Source: Globisporangium splendens
Taxonomy: Eukaryota > Oomycota > Peronosporomycetes > Pythiales > Pythiaceae
Length of the DNA stretch: 64,000 nt
Reading direction: 5' to 3'
Assembly (NCBI GenBank): GCA_006386115.1
Contig: VFIW01000015.1
Coordinates: forward strand, 298,501-362,500
The notes beneath the pieces are model-generated. The model was not told where the DNA came from, did no database searches, and saw only the letters and a program-made list of their open reading frames with translations. A program made the translations under genes and the position numbers. Shown here piece by piece: positions 24,488 to 35,219 of this stretch. Every line of letters starts with the position of its first letter. Positions within the stretch are counted from its first letter, which is position 1.

Positions 24488-25588
24488 ATGGCCGTGAACG
24501 CTCGCGTGAAATACTTGCACAAGCTCGAGATCGGATCCCCAGATGGCTCTCCGCTCGTGTATCTGGACTTGAGTATCGCAGACAAACCTCCGCGGCGGCT
24601 TCATATTGAGGTACGATATCGCAAAACATAACGGGGTTGCCGGGTCGTTTCTGACGCTAGTTTTGTCTCCGCCAGCTCTTTGACGAAGAGTTGCCGTACA
24701 CAACGAGCAACTTTCGCTACCTCTGCACAGGTGAGCGAGCCAAGACTGGAGGATATTCTGATGTCGCTCACTATACGCGCAACTCGGATGAAATGAAGGC
24801 GAACGCAAGGGGAATGGCAAACATCGCGCGCTTTGGTACAAAAACACAAGGTTCCATCAGATCATCCCTGGGTTCATGATGCAGGGCGGCGACTTCACGC
24901 ACGGTATATCAACTCAATCCACCCCACTCTTATTCATTTTGGCCTTCAAACATTCATTTGATGATTTGTTGCTTCTAGGTAATGGTGCCGGTGGTGTGTC
25001 TGCGTTTGGTCGCATTTTTGAAGATGAGGTAGTCCTTCGTTCCATTCACATTTGTTCAGGATAATCCGCTCTATCCTCATGTTACAATGTGGCCATTTCT
25101 TGCTTGCAGAGCTTCATGTACAAGGTGCAGCCAACGATGCTCGATGTGCCACCAATTCATCCTCATCAAACTATCCCAACTCTCTTTCTACCAGCACCAA
25201 CGCGGCGCGGTGGCCATGGCACACCAAAACAACTCAAACCGCTCGCAGTTCTTCATCTGCTTCGGACCAGTGCGTATCCATAAATATGGTGGTGTATCCC
25301 ATATCCGGGGACTTTAAGTGACTCATTTCCACGCGTGGGCTGTGCACACATGTGGCCATGTAGGCAAGCTGGTGCAACGGCAAGCACGTGGTGCTGGGCC
25401 AAGTGCTCGCGGACGACCTGCCGCATCTCGTCGAGTGCGAGGCCGTCGGCTCTTCCTCGGGGCTGCCGCTGCACCCGATCGTCGTCGCGGACTGCGGCCA
25501 ACTGAGCGGCGAGGGCATAAGCGTGACGTCACCCTCACTCCCACCGTCTGCGTCCAACGTAGCTCCTGGTGAAAATGTGACAGGGTGA
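24488..25588 (+). CDS. cyclophilin-type peptidyl-prolyl isomerase with altered active site
   Basis: Seven exons (24488-24610, 24676-24730, 24799-24903, 24979-25028, 25110-25124, 25195-25269, 25364-25588) give 215 aa. Family landmarks are present: [49 protein letters not shown] and [12 protein letters not shown]. Compared with cyclophilin A the catalytic Arg of 'FHRIIPGF' is Gln, while the Phe/Met/Gln pocket and the cyclosporin Trp remain. Exon 5 is only 15 bases. About 35 extra residues follow the domain, rich in Ser/Pro. It lacks a signal peptide, so it is probably cytosolic or nuclear. It is divergent from the coiled-coil gene. Some cyclophilin fold proteins bind prolines without much isomerase activity, and this may be one. 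Confidence 0.85.
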
Positions 25589-26050
25589 GCACGAATGTTT
25601 GTCAATCATAAAATTGCAATGCAGCATTGCTTTCCTTTGACGAGGCACTGTGACACGAGTTTCAAAGAAGCCCTGCAATAATTGCATTGCAATACAGTGT
25701 TGTTCAGCTGTTTGTGTATTGCATTGTGACCAGTGCCAGCAACAGAAAACAGCAAAATCCAAACGACTGGCTCTTCTTTACACTATTCGCCGTATTTCCA
25801 GCCAATCAGAACTTGCCAGCTCAAAACACCAACACCACCTTCCGCATCCTACTATGTATAGCAGGTACATTCTATTTCACAATGCATATTCTACTGTTAA
25901 GTTGTTTATCTAAGCGTATTGATAGAGGTATATTCCTTTCAACAGGCAATTTTGGACTCGGAGAGTGTTGGTCTTCTGCTCTCTCTTTTTCACACCTCAA
26001 AGCAAGTCATTCCGCAACTTGAGCTCTTCGCAGCAATAGGCATCAGCATA
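25589..26050. other. intergenic region, promoter side of bZIP gene
   Basis: Between two + strand genes. The bZIP frame stays open upstream to about 25919 but without an ATG before 26051, so I treat it as leader. No other feature. Confidence 0.5.
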
Positions 26051-27652
26051 ATGGACGCGAGTGTGTTTCCACGCAGCGCTTCGGGCGACGACGAGCTCTT
26101 CCTCATGGACGACTTCCTGCTCAAGGACGACGCGGGCTTCCACTCCAGCAACAGCGGCGTGTCGCAGACGCACAGCCACTCGCTAGCCGGAGGCATGGAG
26201 ACGTTCGACCACGTTGACGCGCTGCTCCTGGGCTTCGACCTCGATGCGCCGCTGGACGCCGCCATGGTGTCCTCGTCATCGGCGCCACTTGAATACCGCC
26301 AAGAGGGTATGAACGATACGCACAGAAGCAACGACGGATCGGCGAGTCCTACGACCACCGACGACATGAGTGGCAGCGAGGCATCGTCCCCAGCACCAAG
26401 TTTTACGACGGAGGACCATCTTCACCTCAAGAACGCGTCGCCGTCATCGTCGCCTGTGCGAGCGCCGCCACTGTCACAACGGATCACCAGTAATACTCGG
26501 ACGGAGAGTAAGTACAATCCAGTGACGCCAGCGGCAGCGACGACGTTCCAACGAGGAGTGCTTCCATACGCACTCCCTGTCGCGTATTTCCCGCCACAGC
26601 CAGTGGTCACGCTGAACATGAACCAGAAGCGGCCATTCCAGCCAGAAGTGCTCCCGAACGCGATGCCTCCTGCTGCTATTACGGCGTCGACGTCGGCGTC
26701 TGGGGACGTGACGTTGACAAAGAAATCGAAGCGCGAGATTCGCCAGATGAAGAACAGAGAGAGTGCCAACAAAAGCCGGTTGCGCCGCAAAGCGCAGATG
26801 TCGGAGCTGTCGGAGGAAGTCCAGGAGCTGACCAAGAAGCAGCACGAGCTCCAGAACACGATCGCGGCTCTCCGCGCCGAGAACAAGTCGTTGCACGACC
26901 AGAACTCGTTCTTGCGCTCGCTCGTGGCCAAACCAAGCACCAATAATGAATTCTTGCTCCAACAGCAACAGGTACAACAACAGCAGCTTTCCGACGAGTC
27001 AATGTTTGCCGACGAGACCAATTTCTCGTCGCTCTCAGCATTGGAAAGCGGACAACAACTGGAGATCGCGCCGCCACAAAAGAAATCCAAGACGTCGCGC
27101 GTCACGACTTTTTCCGCCGCGAGTCTCAGTCTGTGCGCGTCCGTGTTCGGCATCACGATCCTGTCGGACTCGGAGCACGGAGCGTCGGACGCGGGTAACA
27201 TCCGTCGCCCTGGTCGCATTCTCCACTCGCTGCCGGCGTCGATCGACTCGGGATTTTCACCAGCGCCATCGACGTCCTTGTTGGACGTGATTTGGGACGG
27301 TGTGATGTCGTCGTGGACGTTCTTGTCGTCGTCGGAGTTGGCGTTCGGCGTGCTCCTGAACGTGCTCTCGTTCGTCGTGATCATGGGGCTCTACCACATG
27401 TGGCAGTCGTCGTCGTTCACTACGGAGACGACAAAGGAGCAGCACATGATCCAGAAGAGCATGACGCGATCAAGTGGCAAGCACCATTGCGTTCGTAACA
27501 ACGAGACAAAACGACGCAGCGTGAGCTGGCAGGACATTCGCCTTCGAGATGCCAACGGGGAGCACGAGGAAGGCGCCAACAGCCGCACAGCCAACAGCGT
27601 CCATGGCACGGCGCAGTCCTCGCGACTACCGCGCGTGCGCGACCTGCTTTGA
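26051..27652 (+). CDS. bZIP transcription factor with C-terminal membrane segment
   Basis: Single exon, 533 aa. The N-terminal 220 residues are acidic and Ser/Pro-rich, as in activation domains. The basic region (about 222-250) contains KNRESANKSRLRRK with the bZIP N-x7-R signature. A leucine zipper with heptads (LSEEVQELTKKQHELQNTI onward) follows to about 290. A hydrophobic stretch near 356-373 and a clear membrane helix (LAFGVLLNVLSFVVIMGLY, about 430-452) come next, then an 80-residue polar tail. The order resembles ATF6/CREB3/bZIP28-type factors, held in the ER until released by proteolysis. Release and topology are inferred, not shown. Confidence 0.85.
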   Translation: MDASVFPRSASGDDELFLMDDFLLKDDAGFHSSNSGVSQTHSHSLAGGMETFDHVDALLLGFDLDAPLDAAMVSSSSAPLEYRQEGMNDTHRSNDGSASPTTTDDMSGSEASSPAPSFTTEDHLHLKNASPSSSPVRAPPLSQRITSNTRTESKYNPVTPAAATTFQRGVLPYALPVAYFPPQPVVTLNMNQKRPFQPEVLPNAMPPAAITASTSASGDVTLTKKSKREIRQMKNRESANKSRLRRKAQMSELSEEVQELTKKQHELQNTIAALRAENKSLHDQNSFLRSLVAKPSTNNEFLLQQQQVQQQQLSDESMFADETNFSSLSALESGQQLEIAPPQKKSKTSRVTTFSAASLSLCASVFGITILSDSEHGASDAGNIRRPGRILHSLPASIDSGFSPAPSTSLLDVIWDGVMSSWTFLSSSELAFGVLLNVLSFVVIMGLYHMWQSSSFTTETTKEQHMIQKSMTRSSGKHHCVRNNETKRRSVSWQDIRLRDANGEHEEGANSRTANSVHGTAQSSRLPRVRDLL

Positions 27653-28032
27653 GTGTTAGGGAGTTTGTTGACTTTGTTTCCCTGCGTATTTATTCCCCAC
27701 AATTGATTTTTTGGAGTCACTCATTTAAACTGTTGTCACTGTTGAGGAGAAATCTGTTTGTCGGAGAAGAGCGAAATTGTGCACAAACCACGATGACTCA
27801 AGCAATGGATAGTTAGTTGGCTTGCTGGCATGCTACTTGCTCTCCCATGAGAATGCGCAACAACGCTTAACTCGTTGCAATCTTAGCGCAACTCATGCTT
27901 CGCGCCGTGCTGAATAGGAATCATAAGAATATTCACTGTATTGGAACTGGTCGCGTTGCTACAAAATTCAGCAACACAGGAGCTATTTTGCTGCATGTAA
28001 GGTTACTGTGAGGCCACTGCGAGAATAGCCAA
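27653..28032. other. convergent intergenic region
   Basis: 3' ends of the bZIP gene (+) and transporter gene (-). AT-rich, no gene seen. Confidence 0.5.
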
Positions 28033-29691
28033 CTAGCAGCCACTGCCGCCGGCGATCTTGAGGCACGACGTCTTGCTCGAGAACGTCATGAGGTTGGTCA
28101 TGAGCGACCAGCAGAACGCAAACACGGTGTAGACGATCGTGAGGTCGCCCAGGAGCTTGCTCTTGCCACCCGTGCGCTTGAGCTCCTGCGTCTCGGCCTT
28201 CTGGCGAGGCAGCAAGAGCACAAACACCAGCGAGAACAGCTTGAAACCGTAGCCAACGATGTACGCGTACGTGACCTGGTTGCGCACGTACGTGTCGTCG
28301 ACCTGGAGGAACGCGTAGTCGATGTCAAAGTTGGCGCACACGTTCTTCGAGACCACAGTCGAGAATGGCGAGGCCAAGGTCGAGACCGTCGTGACGAGGC
28401 CAAACACGGCGGCTTCGTTGCCGACTTCGATGATCTCAATGACGGCGTACGTGGAGATCACATAGCCAATGGAGCTGGGCAAGTTCTCGACGAGAGGTCC
28501 GCCGAGCCAGAACCACTGAGCACGGTAGACGTCCCAGATCGTCAGGAACGTCGGGATCGCGTCGATCGCGATCACTGCGATCTGCGTGATCACGAGCATT
28601 GAGCGCCAGCTCCAGTTGAGACCGTACTTCTTGGTCGCGTACATGGACGCAGACGCGACCAGCAAGCCCAGAACACTCGACGTGCTGCTGTTCACTGGCG
28701 TGACGCGAGCCCAGAGACTCTGAATCGGGTACGACGCCGTGACGCTGAACCACGAGAAGAGGTTGCGGAAGAACCGGAACGCGATGATCTGGTACACGAC
28801 GCGCTGCTGAATCAGGTCGTAGATCACGACCATGTAGGCGCGGAAGGACTGACGCTCCGCCTTCTCTTCGGTCATGTAGTACCACGAGATCGGGATGATC
28901 GCAAACGCGAAGAACGCGCAGACCCCCATGACGGCGTTGTACCCCATGGCGGACGAGAAACTGCCGCCGTAGTCGGCGCTGTTGAGCCCAAAGCCGACCA
29001 TACCGGTGGAGAGACACTGGAACAAATCTTGCACGATGTACGTCATCGTCTGTGCGCTTCCTCGGACGCTCTCAGGTTCGCGTTGTGCGAGGTCGACCAG
29101 GATGCCATCAGAGGCCGTCGTTGCGATGACACAGCCCATGTTCGCGAGCACCAACAGCAGGATGTACTTGACGCCTGCGTCAGGGGCATCGTTGTTGATC
29201 ATCGCCACTTGCTCCGGGGTCAAGTCAGCCACTGGGATGTACGCCAAGGCCGGGTCACCGTACTTTGGGTCGCCGATCGGCACAACAGCCATCACGAAGC
29301 ACGCGGCGAAGGCGAGGAACCAACCGAGCACCATGTACGGACGACGGCGGTAGCCAAAGATCGGGAAGCAGTCCGAGACGATGCCGAAAAAGAACTTCCA
29401 GGTCCACGGGAGCGCGAGCAGCGCACTCACCGAGGCCGTCTGCGTGCCCGTCATGCGCAGGTAGTTGTTGAGGAACGGGTAGATGACCCCGTAGAGCGAG
29501 CCGTAGACAACGCCGATGGCCGCGTACTGCGCCAACAGTCCGATGTTCTCCCTGCTGTAGAGGTTCGGGGGTCCTCCCGGGCGAAGCGCGCCGCCTTCGA
29601 TGTCTGGGGTCTTGACTTCATTGTAGAACTTGTCCTGCGCCGTGATCGGCGGGTTGGACGTGCGCTCGATGATCACGGGTTGCTGGTCCAT
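28033..29691 (-). CDS. folate-biopterin transporter (FBT/BT1 family), copy 1
   Basis: Intronless, 552 aa, about 12 membrane segments. Family traits: an N-terminal NLYSRENIGLLAQYAAIGVV, the Arg-rich loop FGYRRRPYMVLGW after the third helix, GDPKYGDPALAYIPV loop, ASDGILVDLAQREPE, and LFSWFSVTASYPIQSLW. FBT/BT1 carriers move folates, biopterin or related compounds across membranes in kinetoplastids, plants and oomycetes, where they form gene families. The substrate of this copy is unknown. It starts at ATG 29691. A second copy with the same orientation lies at 33543-35219. Confidence 0.88.
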   Translation of the reverse strand: MDQQPVIIERTSNPPITAQDKFYNEVKTPDIEGGALRPGGPPNLYSRENIGLLAQYAAIGVVYGSLYGVIYPFLNNYLRMTGTQTASVSALLALPWTWKFFFGIVSDCFPIFGYRRRPYMVLGWFLAFAACFVMAVVPIGDPKYGDPALAYIPVADLTPEQVAMINNDAPDAGVKYILLLVLANMGCVIATTASDGILVDLAQREPESVRGSAQTMTYIVQDLFQCLSTGMVGFGLNSADYGGSFSSAMGYNAVMGVCAFFAFAIIPISWYYMTEEKAERQSFRAYMVVIYDLIQQRVVYQIIAFRFFRNLFSWFSVTASYPIQSLWARVTPVNSSTSSVLGLLVASASMYATKKYGLNWSWRSMLVITQIAVIAIDAIPTFLTIWDVYRAQWFWLGGPLVENLPSSIGYVISTYAVIEIIEVGNEAAVFGLVTTVSTLASPFSTVVSKNVCANFDIDYAFLQVDDTYVRNQVTYAYIVGYGFKLFSLVFVLLLPRQKAETQELKRTGGKSKLLGDLTIVYTVFAFCWSLMTNLMTFSSKTSCLKIAGGSGC

Positions 29692-32600
29692 GGCGAGTTG
29701 CGAAGTGAGTCAAGTGAAAGAGAGACCAAGTGACGGAGACAGACAGAGCTACGAGGCAGACCGCTCTCAGCAAATCCTGGTGGTCTCCGATGGCTGGCGG
29801 CACGAGATCGCGATACAGAGATATGCGCTGCGATTCACAGGAAACTACAGGCACGTAGGGCTAGCAGCACTTCTAGTTGAAGCGCATGGTAAAGCGACAG
29901 AGAGAGGAAAAATGCAGGTTGGGAGCACGAGGATGTGTTGAAGTAGATGAGTCGTGCCAGATCACGATGGGCACACACATCAACAAAAAGTCAATGGTTC
30001 TCGCTATTTTGGGGCTTGAGGGTAAGAGAAAGGCCAAATTACCGTTTAATCGTGGTCACAATTGTGACATCGAAAAGTTTACCCATGAAGGGGCTGAATT
30101 GCCCGATCACCCCTAATTTGTGTCTGCTTCGTGGCGCTGGTTTATGTTCGAAATCATCCGCGCACACTTGTTGTGTGCCACGCGCCAATCGGATCGCGAG
30201 CGCCCACGTGCCGCGTCTCGTGACTTCAGCAGTCGTGTTGCGACTCGCTCCAAGTCCCTTTTTGCATCACCAGCAACACGGGGCAAGTGCGTTTTTGGAG
30301 ACCAAAACGACTGGGTGTGTGCAAACAGTTGTGTTGGTGACAGCACCACAAAACTACGCCCTCAAGGACAGAGACTTGCAGTGTTTAGTCACGTTGTAGG
30401 CGCTAGAAGGTGTGAGCATATCGCATTTGAGACTTGGGATGTCCGCAGTGCATTGTCGAATCCAGCAACACGATCCGTCCTTCCACACAATTAATTGCCA
30501 TGTCGTGTGTGGTTGCACGAGATCATCGGAAAACTGCTTGCTGTGTCGGCAAGAATGACGGGACAATCAAGGGCAAAAGATTCGACAGTCGCATATTGCT
30601 AAAAAACCAGAACGACTCCAGATCAATTAAATAAGGTGCCTGGTGCTAGTGGATGCAACGTGTCCACCGCAAGGACTCGATATCGCTTTCAGCGCAAGAA
30701 TGATTGACCCGAGCGCTTCCGCCACACTAGCAAACTTTTATAACTAAAGTTGGCTTTCCTTGACAATCGGAGCGTGCTGGTTGCGTCGTCAAAAGATGGC
30801 CACCCAACAAGGTGCCAACCGACTGTCATTGCTGTTGCCTTGTCTGCCGTGAGCGCATGACATGAAAGGAATGCATGCTTATCTCGTCCGTTGCGCTCCA
30901 TTGTGCGTTTATGTGGCAGGGAAGGAAGTGGTCAGTAGACAGACATCAGTTGGACTAACTTCTGCTGCATGTGATTGAGGCATGTTGGTTTAGTTGTGTC
31001 CGTGAAGATCATTAACGTCATGATCGACGGTGGTCAGCTCGAGTTTCTCATCGCAAAGAGCAACGAGATGCCATCGACTGGTGCAACCTGTGCACCGAAT
31101 GCTCATTTCCTCTCTCTACCTGTGCGTTGCAATTCACTCGCGCGTGCTTTGGAACCTGTCACGTGTTCGATAATAGTGGACACGATCGTGGATATTCGGC
31201 AAGTCGCGTGGAACAGACCAATCCAAAGTCACTGCACTCGCGAAAAGCTGGAAGAAAAAGAGCCGACCCGCATTGCATCATCGCGTGATCGACGAGGAAT
31301 ACGACACCGAGAGCGAGGGCACCGTGTGCTACTTCGTGTCTTTCCGGCAAGGTGCAGCAGGTCGTTTGCTCGCAGCCAAACTGGGCTTGATACCAACATG
31401 TTGCAGTCGTTTCACTGCTGTACTTGATCCAAAATATTACAAACCCTGAAATAGCATTTTTGCTCCAGCTTCTAATGGCCAATAATGTCACGGATAGCAT
31501 TGAAGAGCTCGAGAACAGTATGAGGAGACGTCGTTGAGCGGCTGGAAAGATTGTGAGGCGTGAGCTCCATGATCCTTATGCTCCTGGGTGTCGGCTTTGT
31601 GACGCGGCAGCAATAACACAAACACGAGCAACAACAAACTCAGAGCATGCCAGACGCGTCATCTACTTAATGTTCTCGCATTCGACGCCGCGCACATTCT
31701 TCGAGATAACGGCGAAAAACGGCGATGTGAGTATCGGTAATGTTGTTGCCTGGCCGTATTCATTTTCAACGTCTCAATGATCGACAACGTCGAAAGCGTG
31801 CAGCAGACACAGCCGGCAAATCGGCAACGAAAAGATTGCACGGCGTATTGTAGTATGTGTGTCGTCCAGCGCGTCTCCGTTTTGGCTGGGGCACTACGCT
31901 CAAAGATGCTTGGTTGTTCCATTGAGAGCAGGGGAATAATCCATTTGCCAGCTAGCTTTCCGCTGGTTCGTCAAGAAAAAGGACAGACTGAGAAGCAGAC
32001 AGGCACGAAGACAAAGACGAGACTCGGTCACCTCTTTATCACTTGGTTGTGTCCACTAGAAATGACTCATCGAACAGATCGCCACCGCTTGCTTTCAAGA
32101 CCGTCGACGTCATGCCCACGTTTCCCAATACCCAAGAAGCCGCATCCAGATCTCAAAGCGCGTAGCTTACTGCGGGGTCAAGCGGCAGTTGCAGGCACAG
32201 AACCCAAACCAAAGAAAACTTGATCAAATTTAGTTGCAATTCTCAAGCATTGCACCGAGTGTGTGCAAACAATCTAAACTGCAATTTGAAGCAACATTGT
32301 TTGCACACACAATAATCAATAATTGTGACCAAATTTGATTGTTTGCAATACAATTGTCGACTGATTTGTGATGGACAACACTGCAATGTTAATTTCAGAG
32401 CAATTTGTACATAATCAGGACGCGATCGAGCTTGCATTTTCACATCTGTTTCAGCGCGATCCAGAGCTCATTGTGCTTCGCTACGGAGAAGCACCGCTGG
32501 AATGGAGCGGATGGCCGAGATTCCGTGGAAACTCAGACCCTCCCACCGAGTGGAGCCTTTCGGCGGTCCTCTCGGCATTCAGCAGACCAAGTCAGTGGTT

Positions 32601-33542
32601 TTGAGAGTCGTTTTCTCTTCAATGGGCTGATCGCGCATTCACATGAGAAGGGGGTGACTGAGATGTCCCAGTTCCACTCCCGCGTGATTATGAAAAAGGA
32701 GATGCAAGAGATGCGGCAGCAGTGGACGTGGCAAGTGCATGCTCTTCGAGTGAGAAACCTGAGCCTTGAGTCTCATCCTCAACAGATCTGTAAAGCGCCA
32801 ACTGAATTAACGCATTGAGACCAGTCTTTAGAATCGGGCTTGCACTGGTGGTGCAACGCCACTTCGTTTCATCTGGACCGTTGTGCTCCGGTTGTGGGTG
32901 AAGGAACGCAACAAAGCGCATCACTAGATAACTGAAGCTGCTGATTGGCTTGTGGCACGCAATTAGAATAGTGAGTCTGCTCCTTGAAGGATTTGCGTGT
33001 TGCAGTTCTGTTTACCCCGAGAGGGAAGGATTCGGCCATCCACCATTCACTTAATATCAGCTCTTCTGTTGGTGCAGGCAACTGCGTGGCTTGGGAACCT
33101 CGGCTTTAACATTGTGGTGGTGCAGTGCAAGTCGACCTCGTGCCGAGCGTGTGAAACGATACGCTCCGAAACTTCTGTGAGCTTGTTGTGTTAATCGCAC
33201 TGTGTCGGCAAAATCTGTGGTAAGCCCATTTCATTTCATTCGTGTTAACACGGAGTGATGGCGAACGACGAAGCATGATCGCGTAAAGAACGAAAGCGTA
33301 GACTGCTCTCGGTCTTGACAATTGTCAGCGCCACCAGCCTTTATGAGCCTTTACGGGCTCAGATCAACAAGCTAATGCACATGGTCTTGACGAAAAGCAA
33401 CAAAACCCGTAAAAGAAGAACAACTTCTATATCATTTTTGTTCCTCCTTAATATGCAAAAACAAACTAGCAATCACAGATCCACCGCAGCGCATTCCTCT
33501 ACCTGCTGCTACTTGCAATCTCCACTCGCGCTTCCCCTCTCT
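29692..33542. other. long gene-poor stretch between the transporter copies
   Basis: About 3.9 kb holding the promoter of copy 1 and the 3' side of copy 2. Every open frame here is short and lacks family likeness, intron-exon logic or codon bias like the neighbours. I see a foldback sequence near 32.2-32.35 kb (listed separately) and otherwise nothing I can name. Confidence 0.5.
32221..32345. repeat. foldback (imperfect palindrome)
   Basis: A perfect 15-base inverted repeat, GTGTGTGCAAACAAT at 32259-32273 and its complement at 32296-32310, with a 22-base loop. Outside it the arms stay partly complementary (ATCAAATTT near 32223 against AAATTTGAT near 32332), making an AT-rich palindrome of roughly 120 bases. 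This could be a small foldback/MITE-like element or a cruciform-prone spacer. No terminal duplication was identified. Confidence 0.55.
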
Positions 33543-35219
33543 CTAACAGCCACTGCCACCGGCGATCTTGAGGCACGACGTCTTGCTTGAGAACGACATG
33601 ACGTTCGTCATGACCGACCAGCAGAACGTGAAGATGAGGTAGATGATCGTGAGGATACCGAGGAGCTTGCTCTTGCCACCCGTGCGCTTGAGCTCCTGCG
33701 TGGCCGCCTTCTGGCGAGGCAGCAGGAACACAAACACCAGCGAGAACAGCTTGAAGGCGTACGCAACGATGTATGCGTACGACACTTGTTCCCGCACGTA
33801 CGTGTCATCCACTTGCAGGTACTCGTAGTCGATGTCAAAGTTGGCACACACGTTCTTCGAGAGCACAGTCGAGAACGGAGACGCGAGCGTCGAGACCGTC
33901 GTGATGAGACCGTAGACGGCGGCTTCGTTGCCGACTTCGATGATCTCAATGACGGCGAAGGTCGAGATCACATAGCCAATGGAGCTGGGCAAGTACTCGA
34001 TGATTGGTCCGCCGAGCCAGAACCACTGAGCACGGTAGACGTCCCAGATCGTCAGGAACGTCGGAATCGCGTCGATCACGATCACCGCGATCTGCGTGAT
34101 CACGAGCATTGAGCGCCAGCTCCAGTTGAGACCGTACTTCTTGGTCGCGTAGAACGAAGCCGCAGCCACCAAATAACCGATGATCGTGGCCGTGCTGCTG
34201 TTCACTGGCGTGACGCGAGCCCATAGACTCTGAATCGGGTACGACGCCGTGACGCTGAACCACGAGAAGAGGTTGCGGAAGAACCGAAACGCGATGATCT
34301 GGTACACGACGCGCTGTTGGATCAGGTCGTAGATCATCGAAAAGTACTTGCGCGCCGACTGGCGCTCGAACGTTGTCTCGGTCATGCAGAACCACGAGAT
34401 CGGGATGATCGCAAGCGAGAAGAACGCGCAGACACCCATGACGGCATTGTACCCCATAGCGGACGAGAACGTGCCGCCGTAGTCGGCGCTGTTGAGTCCA
34501 AAGCCGATCATGGCCGTCGAGAAGCACTGGAAAATATCTTGTGTGACGCAGATCATCGCCTGCGTGCCGCCGCGAATGTTCTCAGGTTCACGCTGCGCCA
34601 ATTCGACCAGGATACCATCCGAGGCCGTGAGCGCGATGACACAGCCCAGGTTCGCGAGCACGAGGAGGAAGATGTACTTGACGCCAGAGCTAGGCGCATC
34701 GTCGTTGATCATCGCCACTTGCTCCGGGGTCAAATCGACCACTGGGATGTACGCCAAGGCCGGGTCACCGTACTTTGGGTCGCCAATCGGCACAACAGCC
34801 ATGACGAAGCACGCGACGAACGTGATGAACCAGCCGATGACGACGTACGGACGGCGGCGGTAGCCGAAAATCGGGTAGCAGTCCGAGATGATGCCGAAAA
34901 ACATCTTCCAGGTCCACGGGAGCGCGAGCAGTGCACTCGCAGACGCAGTCTCCGTACCCGTCATGCGCAGGTAGTTGTTGAGGAACGGGTAGATCACGGC
35001 CCAGAGCGAGCCGTAGACGACGCCCGTGGCCGCGTACTGCGCCAACAGTCCGATGTTCTCCTTGCTGTAGAGGTTTGGGGCGCCACCGGGACGGAGTGCT
35101 CCGCCTTCGATCTCACTCGGGTCGGGCGTCTGCACACCACTGTAGTATTTCTGGTCGTTCACGTCGACCTTGGGGTTGCTGGCATTGGAAACGCGCTCGA
35201 TGATGGCTGGCTGGCTCAT
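33543..35219 (-). CDS. folate-biopterin transporter (FBT/BT1 family), copy 2
   Basis: Intronless, 558 aa, same family signatures as copy 1 (NLYSKENIGLLAQYAATGVV, FGYRRRPYVVIGW, ASDGILVELAQREPE). I start at ATG 35219 (MSQPAIIERVSN), which aligns with the copy 1 start. The frame is open further upstream but that part does not resemble the paralogue. The N-termini and several loops differ, while some internal blocks of more than 100 bases are nearly identical to copy 1. This points to tandem duplication with later partial homogenisation. Confidence 0.88.
   Translation of the reverse strand: MSQPAIIERVSNASNPKVDVNDQKYYSGVQTPDPSEIEGGALRPGGAPNLYSKENIGLLAQYAATGVVYGSLWAVIYPFLNNYLRMTGTETASASALLALPWTWKMFFGIISDCYPIFGYRRRPYVVIGWFITFVACFVMAVVPIGDPKYGDPALAYIPVVDLTPEQVAMINDDAPSSGVKYIFLLVLANLGCVIALTASDGILVELAQREPENIRGGTQAMICVTQDIFQCFSTAMIGFGLNSADYGGTFSSAMGYNAVMGVCAFFSLAIIPISWFCMTETTFERQSARKYFSMIYDLIQQRVVYQIIAFRFFRNLFSWFSVTASYPIQSLWARVTPVNSSTATIIGYLVAAASFYATKKYGLNWSWRSMLVITQIAVIVIDAIPTFLTIWDVYRAQWFWLGGPIIEYLPSSIGYVISTFAVIEIIEVGNEAAVYGLITTVSTLASPFSTVLSKNVCANFDIDYEYLQVDDTYVREQVSYAYIVAYAFKLFSLVFVFLLPRQKAATQELKRTGGKSKLLGILTIIYLIFTFCWSVMTNVMSFSSKTSCLKIAGGSGC

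Noticed and set aside
30900..32200. Decayed gene between the transporter copies
   Set aside because: I looked for transporter, transposase or reverse-transcriptase remnants in all frames and saw none convincing. A protein-profile search of this stretch would be decisive.
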